The notes: generated by a model from the letters alone, not told the origin. A stretch of DNA of 64,000 bases from Cephalotrichum gorgonifer (GCA_900312665.1 ONZQ02000014.1:341924-405923), one strand, 5' to 3'. Counted from the first letter of the stretch, positions 12,269 to 23,302 are shown. Program-made: numbers and translations.

Positions 12269-12654
12269 ATGCCTTCTGATTCCAAGTACAACGGTGACAA
12301 GCTCGCCGAGGTCCTCGAGTCCAGGGGTTTCAAGTTCAACCTCAAGGCCGGCAACGTCAAGTACGAGGCCACCCTCCACAAGGACCGCCCCTCATAGTAA
12401 GTCTTTCCTCCCACCTCGATGAACGCAAAACCGGGCGTTCTGCCGCTCTCGCGGCTCCCACCTCCCCTTCCGTCTTGAGGGGGGTGATAATGGGCTATCA
12501 GCGCCGATCCCCAGAACCAGATCCACAGAGACACCGAAAGCTAACAACCGAATTTAGCGAGCGGACGAAGGCGCAGCGCACCAACTCCGACCTGTCGTCG
12601 ACTAGCACCTCCAGCGCGAGTTCCTCCTCCTCCGCCTCCAAGGCCGCTCACTAG
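12269..12654 (+). CDS. Small conserved-looking hypothetical protein (74 aa)
   Basis: Two exons, 12269-12396 and 12558-12654, joined in phase 2 (donor GTAAGT, branch-like GCTAAC at about 12,539, acceptor TTTAG). The protein starts MPSDSKYNGDKLAEVLESRG, has a compact mixed-charge N-terminal part (residues 1-48), and ends in a Ser/Thr-rich tail (residues about 54-70). There is no signal peptide or membrane segment. The strong fungal codon bias, clean intron, TATA-like box and C/T-rich leader argue that this is a real, probably well expressed gene. I do not recognise a named domain and assign no function. Confidence 0.72.
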
Positions 12655-14522
12655 AGCAATCCAACCCAAATGGCGAACGTTCTTACATTCACCAAGAGGC
12701 ACGCGGCGGTCCCACGCAAGAGGGGATTTGCCCGTGGAGCCATGGAACCTCGAAATCGTATACGAGAGCAAGTTATGGAGTTTAAGGACTGGGCATACTG
12801 GCATTTTTTCATCCTTTTCTTTTTTTTTTCAATGATTCGACTTAGTTTTCTCTCTCCTTGGTCTTCCTGGCATGGCGCTGTTGCACACAGCGAAAAGGAG
12901 GCAAAAGGCGTTTGGATTTCGATGGGGGAGACAGCGGGAGAGGTAGAGAGTGAGGACCGTATCGCTCTCTTCCCATAGCGGCATTCCATCAATCAAGAAA
13001 TATCCATTATCTTAATGCTGTCGGATCCGATTCCGGCTCCGTGACCGTAGCAGCGCGCTTTCTGGTGGTATGTAGTGTGAAGGTGAAAGGCCCACAGGAA
13101 ATGCTTGGAGACGACGTCGTTGCATATGATGCAAGTACTCGCTCGTATGAGCACGAGTAGTCAGCGGATGCAGCCACATGCGGGCCGCGCCTTCTCTTTC
13201 GGGATATTGGCCAAGCCTCTTGGCTCGGCGAACTTGACTGTCAATATTTTGATAATAATAATAATATGATATCCATTTGGGGAATCGTTCCTTGTACTAC
13301 GTACAGTATCCTCGCCTGTATGGAAACTCGTGCTTGTATGCCTTGGCAAGGTTGATAGGCTACCAGGCAGCTGTTGCCAAACCGAAAAAAAGCAACTCCG
13401 ATCACGACTTACGTCTCGGGTGTTTATACTTTCCAACCCTACAAAACGCCTTGTGCGTCCGGAGTACGACAAGCAAGTATTTGTAACAAGTACCTCGTCA
13501 AAGTGGAAAGCTCCGAGGATCAATTCAATCAATCCACGACTGTCCTGACTCGAGATTCTTTAAGCGTGAGAACTGATCTGGAATCTAGCAAGATAAAAAT
13601 CACGAGTAAAGGGATGGGCCATGATGTCATGCTTACTTGCGTGTTCGTAGATCGCCAGGGCGTAGGCGTGGATAAGCTCTCAAACTTGGGGGTAGAACAG
13701 CTGAGAGTGCGAAGCGTAAATCCGGATGTTACGAGGTCAGAGGGCCGGCCGGCCGGCGGCTCCTGCGCCTTGGAAACTTTGGGCGAGGGAGAGGGCCTCC
13801 TGGCTTACAAGTAGAGTTCGGCTGTGTCGGGGCACTCCGTATATTTTTAACCTTCTGGCTGAAGTAGCTCCCTCTTTCTCCTTCTCCATTCCACTTATTC
13901 CCAACCTGATTTCCTCTTCCCCCCGGGCTTCGACTCTTTCGCTTTCGCTCTCGCACTCGTCATCTCCATCTTGAAGCCGGATCTCTTCTGCGGACAGTCC
14001 TGTCTCAAAAGCCTGAGAGGTAATACAGAATTAAGCATGCCAGGACCGCCTGCCGCAATTGCTGTTGGAGGTACGTAATCTCTCGCTGCTCTTCCATTTA
14101 TTCCTTCCCTGTCTGTTGATCCATACATAATACCCCGCCCAACTTTACCCCGCGTCTCTGCCGCTCCCCATCGCTTCAGCACCGGCCCTCGAAATCCACC
14201 TCGCACTGCCACACCAGCGCCTCCAGCCCAGCTGGCAACGCCTGAATATCGAGGCCCGGGTCCGCTATTGGGTCAGGCAACCACCGTATTTGCACGGGAT
14301 AGTGACGCCACTGTCCACGCAATCATAGCTCCCTCCCTCCCCCATGGCCTAACAATTGTTCGCCTCCTCACTAGCCAGGCAGCCGTATTTCGGCAGGCTC
14401 TTTATTCCTCCTATCCACCTTATTCCTTCACTAGTTTGTCTTCACCGCCCATATTTCATTCTCCTACTCCCTACTTACTTACATGACCCCCACCATACGA
14501 ACACAAATATCCCTTTGTGTCC
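12655..14522. other. Intergenic region with possible leader intron
   Basis: No firm gene in 1.9 kb. Near the right end, 14037-14070 plus 14180-14328 could be spliced (GTACGT..TTCAG) into a 60-codon frame starting MPGPPAAIAVG. It may be only the spliced 5' leader of the next gene or an upstream ORF. The remainder is ordinary non-coding sequence, with a GGCC-rich patch at about 13,743-13,760. Confidence 0.45.
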
Positions 14523-15713
14523 ATGCCTCCCATTAACCCTGCCGCCGTCTCAGCCGGCATCGCAGCCGTGACAGTGGCCGTCGCCGCCGCGATCGCTCTG
14601 TACGAATCCGACGATGTGAGGCGATATACCGAGCAGATCCGCCGCAGGATCGCCGTGGCCCTGCACTCACTCGGCAACGAGCTCGATCCGGGTCAGACGC
14701 GCAACCTCGAGCCCCTGTTCAACCGCCCCGAGGACGCCGATGGCTTCCTCATGTCCTCGCGGGGCGGGGCCGGCGCGGACTCTACAATGGAAGCGGACGA
14801 GGAGACGAGGAAGAGGCAGCGGGATGAGCTGATGTACTGGAACGCGATACGGGAGTCGCAGCTGGAAGAGCGCAGTCGCCAAGACGGGGCCGCCCCACCG
14901 ACGAGGAGCAGAGGCGCTAGCTTTGATGACTTCCTGCAGCCCGATTCCCGCGGCGGAGAGGGGACGCTGGTTATGAACACCGGCGCGGACACGAATGTCG
15001 GCCGGGAGGGCCTCGTGAGGCGGAACGTTGGCGTCGCTGGGGGCGTGGCGGGCCTCTCGGCCGGTCTGTACGCGAATCCCTTCTCCGACGATCAGCACAT
15101 GATGGATGACGACGACGATGAGAGGCTGGCTGGGACCATGCTCGCGCCGTCGGTGGACGAGATGTCGGACATTTACAGTGCCACGACCCCAGACCACAAC
15201 AGCCAGAAAGCCACGCCGCCCGCGTCGCCTGCCGCGCGATCACTGGGCGGCCCGGTGCTGATTGACCTGGAGAGCAACGAGTCGGCGAGTACCGCCTCGC
15301 AGACGCTGGACTTCGAGCGGGAGGAAGAGCGGGAGCAGGAATCGCATCACGGGCAGGGTGAGGCCCAGGATGCAGACAGGAGTAACCTCTTCGCCGTCAT
15401 CGGCGCGTGGGCCGAGGCAGCGGATACCGACAACCGGGACCGCGCCGTCTCGCCGCCTTCCTCCGCCTCGTCGTTCTCGGACGTCGGCGGGGCTCGGACG
15501 CCCGACCGCGACGACGGGTTCTCCGTCGCGGACGGCGAGGCTGCGGGTGTGGAGGTGGATGCACCGGCTTCGGACCTAGCCGATGAGGTTGGATCTGAGG
15601 GGGCAGCCGGTGATGTGCTGAGCGTCAGCGACGGGATGTTCACACCTGCGGGCTGGTCCGAGGTCGGGAGCGTGGTGAGCGAGAGCGAGCTGTCTATGAG
15701 GGGAAGGGCCTGA
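14523..15713 (+). CDS. Predicted membrane-anchored protein of unknown function
   Basis: A single exon of 396 residues. The ATG at 14523 was chosen over an in-frame GTG two codons earlier. Residues about 7-28 (AAVSAGIAAVTVAVAAAIAL) form one hydrophobic segment at the N-terminus, so the protein is probably a signal-anchored membrane protein with a long soluble C-terminal part. After the anchor comes a basic amphipathic stretch (RRYTEQIRRRIAVALHSLGN), then LFNRPEDADGFL. Beyond that the chain is disordered-looking, rich in Asp/Glu/Ser/Gly, with an acidic run (DDDDDE). Single-exon anchored proteins of this pattern occur as uncharacterised proteins in filamentous ascomycetes. I know no function. 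The target membrane (ER, outer mitochondrial or peroxisomal) cannot be told from the sequence. Confidence 0.75.
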   Translation: MPPINPAAVSAGIAAVTVAVAAAIALYESDDVRRYTEQIRRRIAVALHSLGNELDPGQTRNLEPLFNRPEDADGFLMSSRGGAGADSTMEADEETRKRQRDELMYWNAIRESQLEERSRQDGAAPPTRSRGASFDDFLQPDSRGGEGTLVMNTGADTNVGREGLVRRNVGVAGGVAGLSAGLYANPFSDDQHMMDDDDDERLAGTMLAPSVDEMSDIYSATTPDHNSQKATPPASPAARSLGGPVLIDLESNESASTASQTLDFEREEEREQESHHGQGEAQDADRSNLFAVIGAWAEAADTDNRDRAVSPPSSASSFSDVGGARTPDRDDGFSVADGEAAGVEVDAPASDLADEVGSEGAAGDVLSVSDGMFTPAGWSEVGSVVSESELSMRGRA

Positions 15714-16174
15714 GCGGGGTTCCCCATCTCCCTCGGCTTTTTTTCTCGTCTTGCTTTGCGTTGCTTTGTACGTTTTTTTGTATGTGAGTCTAGGAGGCGT
15801 TTCGGTTCATTACATACACATTAGGATCTTGGGATTTGGGATTTGGGATTTAGTTATGGTTAGGAACAATGATATCACCATACAACGGTTTTTTCGTATT
15901 AGTTATGATATGGTTAGGAACAATGATATCATTGTGAAACAGATGTCTCGGGGTATTTCCCGTCTAATCTATAATGTAAGGGGGCGCGTGTAAGTCATTT
16001 AAGATCGGCCGAACGTAGATTCTAGACGACGCTGTACATGATGATCCAAAGTCGTGCTATGTAATGCGCAGGGGGCATAGTAGGCACCGTTACTCATGGC
16101 CTCCCACGACTGACTGAAAGGGGTGGACGTGTCTGGGACCGACGAGAGCCCAATAGGGATACGACAGTGGCCTT
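15714..16174. other. Intergenic region between convergent genes
   Basis: A 3' flank shared by two convergent genes. It holds an imperfect tandem GGGATTT run near 15,835-15,850 and the 22-bp direct repeat listed separately. No gene seen. Confidence 0.55.
15856..15931. repeat. 22-bp direct repeat, 54-bp spacing
   Basis: A 22-bp unit beginning ATGGTTAGGAACAATG occurs at 15856-15877 and again, identically, at 15910-15931. Each copy contains GATATC near its end and is preceded by a TTAGTTATG variant. Probably a small local tandem duplication in non-coding DNA. Confidence 0.7.
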
Positions 16175-16978
16175 CTAAGCGAGCGCCTTCTTCTCCCCGT
16201 CGACCTCCTCACAGTACCCTTCCCACAACTCCGCCACGCTCTTCCCGAACAGCTCCGGCCAGAAGCTCTTCTCGACGTACTTCCCCTCGCCCAGCTTCGC
16301 GTTCAACCTCCTGACGGACCCCTCGCCGAAGACATCCTCCAGGTACTGGAGAAAGTAGGCGGTGCGGTCGTAGCCGGCGTCCCACCCCTTGCTCGTGTCC
16401 CTCTTCCAGTGGGGCGGCGGGGCGGCGAGCTCCGAGTTCAGGCGCACCCAGTCGGCTACCCCCTCAATGAGTCCGCCGGGGCAGGTGCCGCGTGCGTCGT
16501 TCTGGAAGCAGTGGACGAGCTCGTGGACGACGACGCCCGTGATCTCGTCCGAGAGGCGGTCGGCGGGCTTGATCCCCGCCACGTAGCCTAGCGAGAGATG
16601 GATCTCCTTGTGGTCCGAGTCGAGTTCGGTGCCGGTGGTGTAGGCTACGCCGGGCTTGTCGCGGAGGACGAGGGTGACGGAGCGGGTCGGGGTGGGGTTG
16701 TGCGGGGTCTGGTAGAGGAGGGAGAGGACGGAGGAGGTGGCGGAGCGGAGGGTCGTGCTGGGGGTTATGGAGGTTAGGAAGAGGGTTGCGCCTGGGTGGG
16801 CGAGGTCACGGATCTCGAGGCGGAGCTTGGGTCTGATGAAAGGTGTTGGAGTTGGCGCTGGCGCTGGTGAGGGCGTGGGCGCGGGCGCGGGGGTGGTTGA
16901 TGTGGAGGAGGTGGTTGAGGAGGTCGGCGTGTTTATGGCGGTGCCTGAGGAGGAGGAGGAGGTAGTGGAGGGGGACAT
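16175..16978 (-). CDS. Basic secretory protein-type zinc metallopeptidase
   Basis: A single exon of 267 residues. Residues about 48-262 match the plant/bacterial BSP peptidase family (Pfam PF04450). There is a HELVHCFQ zinc motif at residues 152-159 (HExxH, Glu-153 as likely general base), followed by GGLIEGVADWVRL at 168-180. The middle and C-terminal part reads GWDAGYDRTAYFLQYLED, a conserved BSP-type block. The first about 45 residues are Ser/Thr/Pro/Ala-rich low complexity rather than a signal peptide, so secretion is not supported by the N-terminus as annotated; a cytosolic enzyme or non-classical export is possible. Substrates are unknown for this family in fungi. The gene is convergent with the membrane-protein gene on its left and divergent from STU1. 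Confidence 0.88.
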   Translation of the reverse strand: MSPSTTSSSSSGTAINTPTSSTTSSTSTTPAPAPTPSPAPAPTPTPFIRPKLRLEIRDLAHPGATLFLTSITPSTTLRSATSSVLSLLYQTPHNPTPTRSVTLVLRDKPGVAYTTGTELDSDHKEIHLSLGYVAGIKPADRLSDEITGVVVHELVHCFQNDARGTCPGGLIEGVADWVRLNSELAAPPPHWKRDTSKGWDAGYDRTAYFLQYLEDVFGEGSVRRLNAKLGEGKYVEKSFWPELFGKSVAELWEGYCEEVDGEKKALA

Positions 16979-18017
16979 GGCTGGAGGCGTGCTTGTGGGG
17001 TATTCGGGGGTTGAGGACGCTCTATAGATAGTGTAGAACGGAGATAATATCGAGATGTACCGGTTGGGGTAGGTTGAAGCGGGATGGGGGGATCGACTGT
17101 ATACGGCTCCTGAAGGTATAAGTACGATGCGAGGGGTACAAGTTTAAGTATTGTGTGCCTGGCCTGTGAGGATTACCCGTACCTACATAAGTCGAGTGGA
17201 TGCACCTAATTTTGGACACGGGCGCCAGCAATTGCAAATATCACTCTACCACCGTGTCGCCATGGAATACAGGATCCATCGTATCTTTTCCTTACCTCCG
17301 TAGCAGAAAGACCACCCCGTGCTCTCGCCCACCCCGGTGCTGGGTATTTAAGTTTTTAAGTGGTGAACGGTACTTGTAGATGTGCGGAGTTATCCGTACG
17401 AGTACATACATACCCCATGTTGCTTGTGCAGATTAAACGAACCGGCTTATCGATAACAAAACTCACTGGGAACGGGACCCACTTTGACAGACAGGGGTGG
17501 CACTGGCCGCTCTGGCAACAGGGACCACGCCTCGACCCTGTTGTTTTCCCCTTTTGAGACAACATCCTTTCGCGCAACCAAATATTAGCCCCCCCCCCTG
17601 ACATTACTGGTAAAGTCTGGTCAGACTTGATTAGATTCTCGACGAAATCCCAACCCCAACTGCAGGTGCAAGACATTCAATAACCCGCCATCATCGCCAT
17701 CGTATACTAGCCTATCCCACGCGCCCGGTATCCACATATACGGGGACTTGGACACTGACGCCGAATCAGACGAGCTCGAAACTACTCCTGCATCTCGACG
17801 TCTCGATCGTTGACGCTGCCCCACGCTCAGTCTGCAGCAACTCTTATTTGTCTGCCTGCGATATCTCGCACGCACGCCTCAATCCAGCCCATATGCCCGC
17901 ACCGCGATCGCTCTTCCTCCCTCGATAACAACGACTGAACAACTTTCGAAACGTTAAACCCCACCTAATTCCTTGTTTTGACAATCGACAGGGCGCTCTC
18001 CCCCCTCATCCGCAGAG
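16979..18017. other. Divergent upstream region, BSP peptidase and STU1
   Basis: About 1 kb between divergently transcribed genes; it should hold both promoters. GTAC-containing motifs occur at about 17,115-17,140 and 17,370-17,410, and a poly-C run at about 17,590. No additional gene recognised. Confidence 0.55.
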
Positions 18018-21000
18018 ATGGCGGACAAAATCACCGACCAGCAGATTGAGGATCTGCTGGCCCTCCTCGCGAAAACTGACGCCTCTACCGACGCAAAGGT
18101 GCAAGCCGTGAATGCCGTCAAGTCCGGCATCAAGCAGCACAACGTCCCCGAGACCGGCGTCCCCCTCCTCTTCGACGCCCTGCGCACCGCCTCCGCCTCG
18201 CAGCACGCCGTCCTCTCCCACGCCGGCTTTGGCTCGCTCAACCACCTCCTCACGCGCATGTCGCGCCAGGAGCCCAAGTTCATCGTCAAGGAGGCCATGC
18301 GCACCATGCCCCTCGTCGTCGAGAAGCTGGGCGACCAGAAGGAGAAGCTGCGCGCCATCGCCGCCCAGTCCCTGACCACCATGTACGCCGTCGCGCCGAC
18401 CGAGGTCGAGCGCGGCGTGCGGAACACGGCCATGTCGGGTAAGAACCCGAGGGCGAAGGAGGCCGCCATGCACTGGGTAGTGGCTATGCACCGCGACCAC
18501 GGCCTGCCGTTCCGTGGATATGTGCCCTTGCTTATGGATCTCCTGGAGGACGCCGACGGCATGGTGCGGGATGTCGCGAAGACGACCGTCATCGAGCTGT
18601 TCAAGTGCGTTATGGAACCCGCTCTCTTTCGTTCCCCTCGATTTCGCAGTGAGACTGACAACCATATAGGGGTGCCCCCAACGCCGCGAAATCCGATCTG
18701 AAGCGCCAGCTGAAGAACTTCAAGGTCCGCCCCGCCATCGAGCAGGCCATTGTAAAGGAGCTTGCCCCCACGGCCGGCGACCGATCCGAAACGCCCTCCG
18801 AGCCCATGCGACCCACTCTCACAGCCAGCGTATCCGCGCCCATCCCGGAACGTCCCAATACCCCGATGCTCGACCGTAAGAACGACCCCGCTGAACCGAT
18901 GTATGTGAACACAAAAGGCGAGCTGGACGAATTGATACGTGACATGCACTACCACTTCGAGGGCAAGGAGACGGAGCAGAATTGGCTGAAGCGAGAAGAG
19001 AGCCTCGGGGTCCTGCGCCGGCTGATTGCCGGGAACGCCGTGTCCGACTTCAGCGAAGCTTTCCTTAACGGGGTGCGCTCCCTGCTTGACGGCATAATCA
19101 AGGCCATGGTCTCCCTCCGAACGAGTCTTTCCAAGGAGGCCTGCGCTCTAGTACAGGATGTCGCGAACGGGCTTGGTGCTGGCATCGACCCCATGGTCGA
19201 GCTGCTGATGCAGACCCTCGTCAAGCTGTGCGCCGCCACGAAGAAGATTGCCTCACAGCAGGCCAACGCGACTGTAGAAGTTATCCTGAGCAAGGCGACG
19301 TACAATAACCGCCTTCTCCAGCATGTATGCGGTGCCTCGTCGGACAAGAATGTTCAGCCGCGGCAATACGCTACCAAATGGCTCAGGATTATACTCGCCA
19401 AGGAGGAGCAGCACAAGGCGCACTTGGAGAGCGGCGGCGGCGTCGAGATGATTGAGAAGGCGATCAAGAAGGGACTTGCCGATGCTAACCCGGGGGTGAG
19501 GGAGCAGATGCGGGCTACGTATTGGTTCTTTGCCAAGATGTGGCCCGCCAGAGCTGAGGTGTAAGTCGGCGGTTCCTGGTTCCCTGTACGCTTCGAGTTA
19601 TATGAGACTAACTAGGACAGCCTGATGGACACTCTCGACGCAACGGCGCAGAAACTTCTACAGAAGGACCCGAACAATCCAAATTCTCCCAAGAAGGCTG
19701 CGCCTGCTGTTCGGCCCGGACTTGGTCTGTCAAGAAGCACCGTGGGTTCTGGAAAGCCTTCGCTAAGAGATACCGTCATGGCGCAGAAGAAGGCGAGCCT
19801 CGCTACTAAGAACCTCCCGGTGAGACCGGGGTCGGCAATGTCTGCCTTCTCTCCTGTTAAAAACGGCCCGAACGCTAGCTCAGCTGCCGCCGAGCCTTCC
19901 AGGCCGCTCAAAACTCGTCCACGCCCGGAGTCAACCCTTTCAGTACACCCTACCGGCTCCTCATCCGGTGGCATGTCCGGCGCGCCAATGCGGCCGACGA
20001 AGCGCCGACCGGAACTAGCAGCTCGGCCTGCCACCGCCGGCCCCTACTCCGTGAGGACTCACGGCGGGCCGTCGGTCGAGGCCACTAGTTCCGCTGATAA
20101 CGTCAAGCCCAAGACCTCCGCGCCCAAGCCAGCTGCCGGCTCCCCCAAACCAACTACCACCTCGCCCCGACGTGTTGCCCAACGGCCCCGCCCCGCGGGC
20201 CACGTCTCGCACGCGAGCGAGTCGAGCCTACCGTCGCCGACACGGATGGCGGCTTCCAGCAAGGGCCCGACGCCTCAGACAACGCCCGTGAAGCTTAAGA
20301 AGTCGCAGTCGAGTCCGCCATCGGCCGGAAGTGTGGCGGGGGCTGAGGAGCTCACACTAGTGGTGCCGAACCTTGCGAATCTGAGAGCTATTCCTCCTCG
20401 CTCCAGTACTCCTGAGCTCCTCCCTCCCTCTGTGCCCAGTCCGATACTCGAGGCACCCACCCCGGCTGTCTCTGATACCTTCCCGGCGGAGGTCTCTGGA
20501 GATAACGCAGAACAACCACTCCAAGTCTATGAGGATCCGTTCGTTGAGGATGACAACGCGACGCCGAAACCCGCCGAAGCATTCACGGGCCCCGTGCTAG
20601 AAGACAAGCCGATCAACGAGAACGCGGCGCCCGCGCGCTCCACCACGCCGGAGAACCGGGAACCCGACGCCGCGCTGTCCGACATCGCGGCATCGCCCGA
20701 GAAGACGCGGCAGAACTCACGGCTCCTGGAGAGCGGCATCACACGCGTCCGGGCCAGGACGCTAGATGTGCACGGGTTCCGGAAGCTACAGTCGCTGATC
20801 CGGGACAACAAGGCCGTGTTCGCGGGGGGTAAGTTCGAGGCGCTGCTCCTGGGGCTCTTCGACTTCCTCCAGGACCCCCTGGACGGCGAGGGCGCGCCGG
20901 AGAGGGCGCAGGACGTCAAGGCGCAGGTGCTCGCGACGATCCGGCTGCTGCTGAAGAAGGAGAGGTTCGACTTCCAGCCGTACGTCTCGGCGGGCCTCGA

Positions 21001-21454
21001 GGCGCTCCTGCGGGCGCGGAGCGCGTACGACGCGCGGACGTACATCGTCAGCGGGCTGGAGCTGCTGGCGGACGAGCTCGTGATGCTCGGCGACGCGTCG
21101 GAGCTCGTCATGACGCTCACGGCGCTGCTGGCGGGCGCGGACGACGGCGCGCCCGAGGGGTGCAGGGTGCTGAGCATGGGCACGCACGCGCTGAGGCGGC
21201 TGCTGGACGGGAGGGGCAGCGGCTACGTCCCCTCCGACACGGAGCTGGGGAACCTGGCGAGGCTGGGGGGCCGGTGCCTGGAGTCGGCGGACTCGGGCGT
21301 CAGGAGGGACGCCGTGCAGCTGTGCGTCGCGATGCACGAGAGGGTCGGGGAGGCGACGTTCTGGAGGGTCATGGGGGGTCTGGGGGATGATCCGAAGAAC
21401 GTGATTACGTACTATATCGTGAAGAAGCAGAGGGAGCAGCAGCAGGCTGCGTAG
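18018..21454 (+). CDS. STU1: STU1/CLASP microtubule plus-end protein
   Basis: Three exons, 18018-18604, 18670-19560 and 19621-21454; 1103 residues. CLASP proteins bind microtubules and stabilise spindle and kinetochore microtubules. Residues about 1-215 form a first TOG-like helical array (MADKITDQQIEDLLALLAK, then HEAT-type repeats with FIVKEAMRTMPLVVEKLGD). A second, CLASP_N-type TOG array spans about 278-515 and includes WLKREESLGVLRRLIAGN and the ATKWLRIILAKEEQHK block. A Ser/Pro/Lys-rich linker (about 515-850) is typical of the microtubule-binding region. The C-terminal about 245 residues are again helical (TRVRARTLDVHGFRKLQSLI), corresponding to the CLASP C-terminal domain. Exon joints keep frame (AA|G Lys; GT|C Val). 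The ATG at 19,625 is inside exon 3, not a separate start. Confidence 0.92.
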
Positions 21455-22450
21455 TAGGAGATGGAACCTTTTCATTCTTTTTTTTTCTTTTCTTTCTCAT
21501 ATTTTAGGGTTTCGTCTGCGTTTTTTTTTAGTACGCGTGGAGTAATATAAGAAGAAAGAAAAGGCCGAAAAGCGAAAGCGAAGGCGAAAGGGGGGCGCCG
21601 GGGCGCTTTAGAACAATGGGTGTCGTTTTTTTCTATCTTCTTCTTTCTTTTTCCTATTTTATTCCCAAGCCGGCAGTTCCATTTTTCCTTCTTCTACTCT
21701 ATTATCTTTCCTTTTCTTCCTTTCGGGTTCTTGTATACACCTAGGAAGGGAGCGAGGGGCTGAGAAGAGAGAACTCGACTGGATTCTCTTTATACTTCTT
21801 CCCTTCTTCCTTTCACTCCGATGGACGGGTTTCTAGTTTCTGATAGTATCTTATTGTTTTTAATTGCCACCTTGCTGGTCGTCTCCATGGATACCCTTCT
21901 CTTTCCTACCTCGTCTCACGTTTTGCGTCTCTTCCTTGCGCTGTGTGCCCACGAGCTTTTCCAAAGGGCAGAGGGGGGTATGCCTGGTGCTAGGAAGAGG
22001 TCCCAGGACAAAACGAGCCGTTGCCGTGGGCCGCTCAGTATTGATAGACAGACGGCTACTGTATAGCTCTCAGTCGGAAACCTACCTAGAACGGTGTCCC
22101 ACTTTCTTCTCTTCCGGTTTCCCAGCATTTCCCGGGGGCCATGGGTTTAACCTCGGCGAAGTGGGTCGGCCGCTAACTTCCGAGACCCGCTCCAAGTGGG
22201 CCCCGAGACCCGGCCGAATACTCCGAGCTAGCTCCACAATCCACTACTAGTGAATTTAACAAGATCGGTCTTGTGATGTACTACGACCCAATGGGCCCTA
22301 ACCACGAGAGATCTACGTTGGGGATACATGAAGGGCATCAAATTTTTCAGTAGATATTTCAGCTTTGGTGGCAACGAGTTCAAGGACCTGTTCATCTTCG
22401 CCATGTTAGGTGCACAGGACAACCCGGGGCCAGCACCCTAAGTTAGCTCC
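21455..22450. other. Intergenic region between STU1 and gasdermin-like gene
   Basis: Tail-to-tail flank: the STU1 3' region is T-rich (21,470-21,900). The part near the gasdermin-like stop (22,140-22,440) has mixed composition and no significant open frame. No gene, repeat or mobile-element end recognised. Confidence 0.5.
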
Positions 22451-23302
22451 TCATTTGAACGGGGTAACCCAACACTCGTCCAGCTCGCCAGAAGCCTCAG
22501 CGTCCCTTTGGGCATCTAGCTCCTCTTCGATAGTTACCTCCTCATACGTCACCTCCGGCCCCTTTACCACCTTGGTGCCCGCCTCATGCATCTCGGCGTT
22601 CTCGAGATAGTCCTCCCCGCTCAGCTTCTTCTTCTTGCTAAAGGGGTTCCGCGACGCCGGCACGTACGTGTACCGCCTCACCCGGAACCCCACCACGATG
22701 TCGTCGGCCTCGAACTCGACCTCGTGCCCATCATTCGCTGAGCCCCCCGCGCTACCCCCGACCTGGGTTCCCGTGACGGGCTCCTTGGCACCCATCTCCG
22801 CGTTGGCCGCCCGCTGCGCGGAGGTCGTCGAGTCAAAGCGCAGCTTCTTGGCCACCTTGATCCCGGTGACAAGGTAGACGTCGTCCTCGTAGCCCGAGCC
22901 GACGAAGTGATCGTTGACGCCGCGGGCCGCGAGGCTCTGGGCGACGTAGGCAACATCCGGGTCGAAATACGACGTGACGACAGATTCGCACGCCACCGTG
23001 CGCTGAGTTTCGTTCTGGGCCGACGCGGAGGCAGAGGCTCCTGCCCCCTGGAAGACGAGAGCCTTGGCCCAGATGCTGCCGTGGCCCTCGCGCAGCCGGG
23101 AGCGCGTGTCGGTGAAGCCGCTGTGCGTCACGGGCGGGTAGCGGAGTTTCGCGGGAATGGGGACGATATCCCCCCGGTTCAGCGGCCGGAGCATCAGTAG
23201 GTCGTCTAGGACGGTGCCGAGCTCGAGCACGCCACCCTTTGCGGCGATGTCGAAGCGAGGCACGATGTGGTAGGTGGGTGGTGGATGTCGGATGGGTGCC
23301 AT
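22451..23302 (-). CDS. Gasdermin-like pore-forming protein (HET-Q1/RCD-1 type)
   Basis: An intronless frame of 283 residues. The layout fits fungal gasdermin-like proteins: a start with LELGTVLDDLLMLRPLN, VPIP and TRSRLREGHGSIWAK (residues 26-80), a middle strand region ending in YLVTGIKVAKKL (143-154), a variable Gly-rich hairpin (171-192) and DDIVVGFRVRRYTY (200-213), which matches the YVVTEV and LAFRV strands of the gasdermin pore-forming domain. A basic linker follows (RNPFSKKKKLSG, 218-229), then an acidic tail of about 50 residues. In Podospora HET-Q1 a short C-terminal piece is cut off by the partner protease HET-Q2 to release the killer fragment; length and tail here fit that scheme. 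The stop of the protease gene is only 229 bp upstream on the same strand. The family call rests on remembered family pattern and context, not on an alignment. The cleavage position is not known. Confidence 0.75.
   Translation of the reverse strand: MAPIRHPPPTYHIVPRFDIAAKGGVLELGTVLDDLLMLRPLNRGDIVPIPAKLRYPPVTHSGFTDTRSRLREGHGSIWAKALVFQGAGASASASAQNETQRTVACESVVTSYFDPDVAYVAQSLAARGVNDHFVGSGYEDDVYLVTGIKVAKKLRFDSTTSAQRAANAEMGAKEPVTGTQVGGSAGGSANDGHEVEFEADDIVVGFRVRRYTYVPASRNPFSKKKKLSGEDYLENAEMHEAGTKVVKGPEVTYEEVTIEEELDAQRDAEASGELDECWVTPFK

Noticed and set aside
17954..18955. 333-codon minus-strand frame opposite STU1 exons 1-2
   Set aside because: Crosses a real STU1 intron without disruption but has no recognisable motif; the plus strand shows TOG repeats.
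19625..21454. Independent gene starting at ATG 19625
   Set aside because: It is exon 3 of STU1; the splice at 19560/19621 keeps frame and continues the helical domain.
22071..22450. Possible decayed gene or transposon remnant beside the gasdermin-like gene
   Set aside because: No terminal repeats, target duplication or protein motif could be seen.
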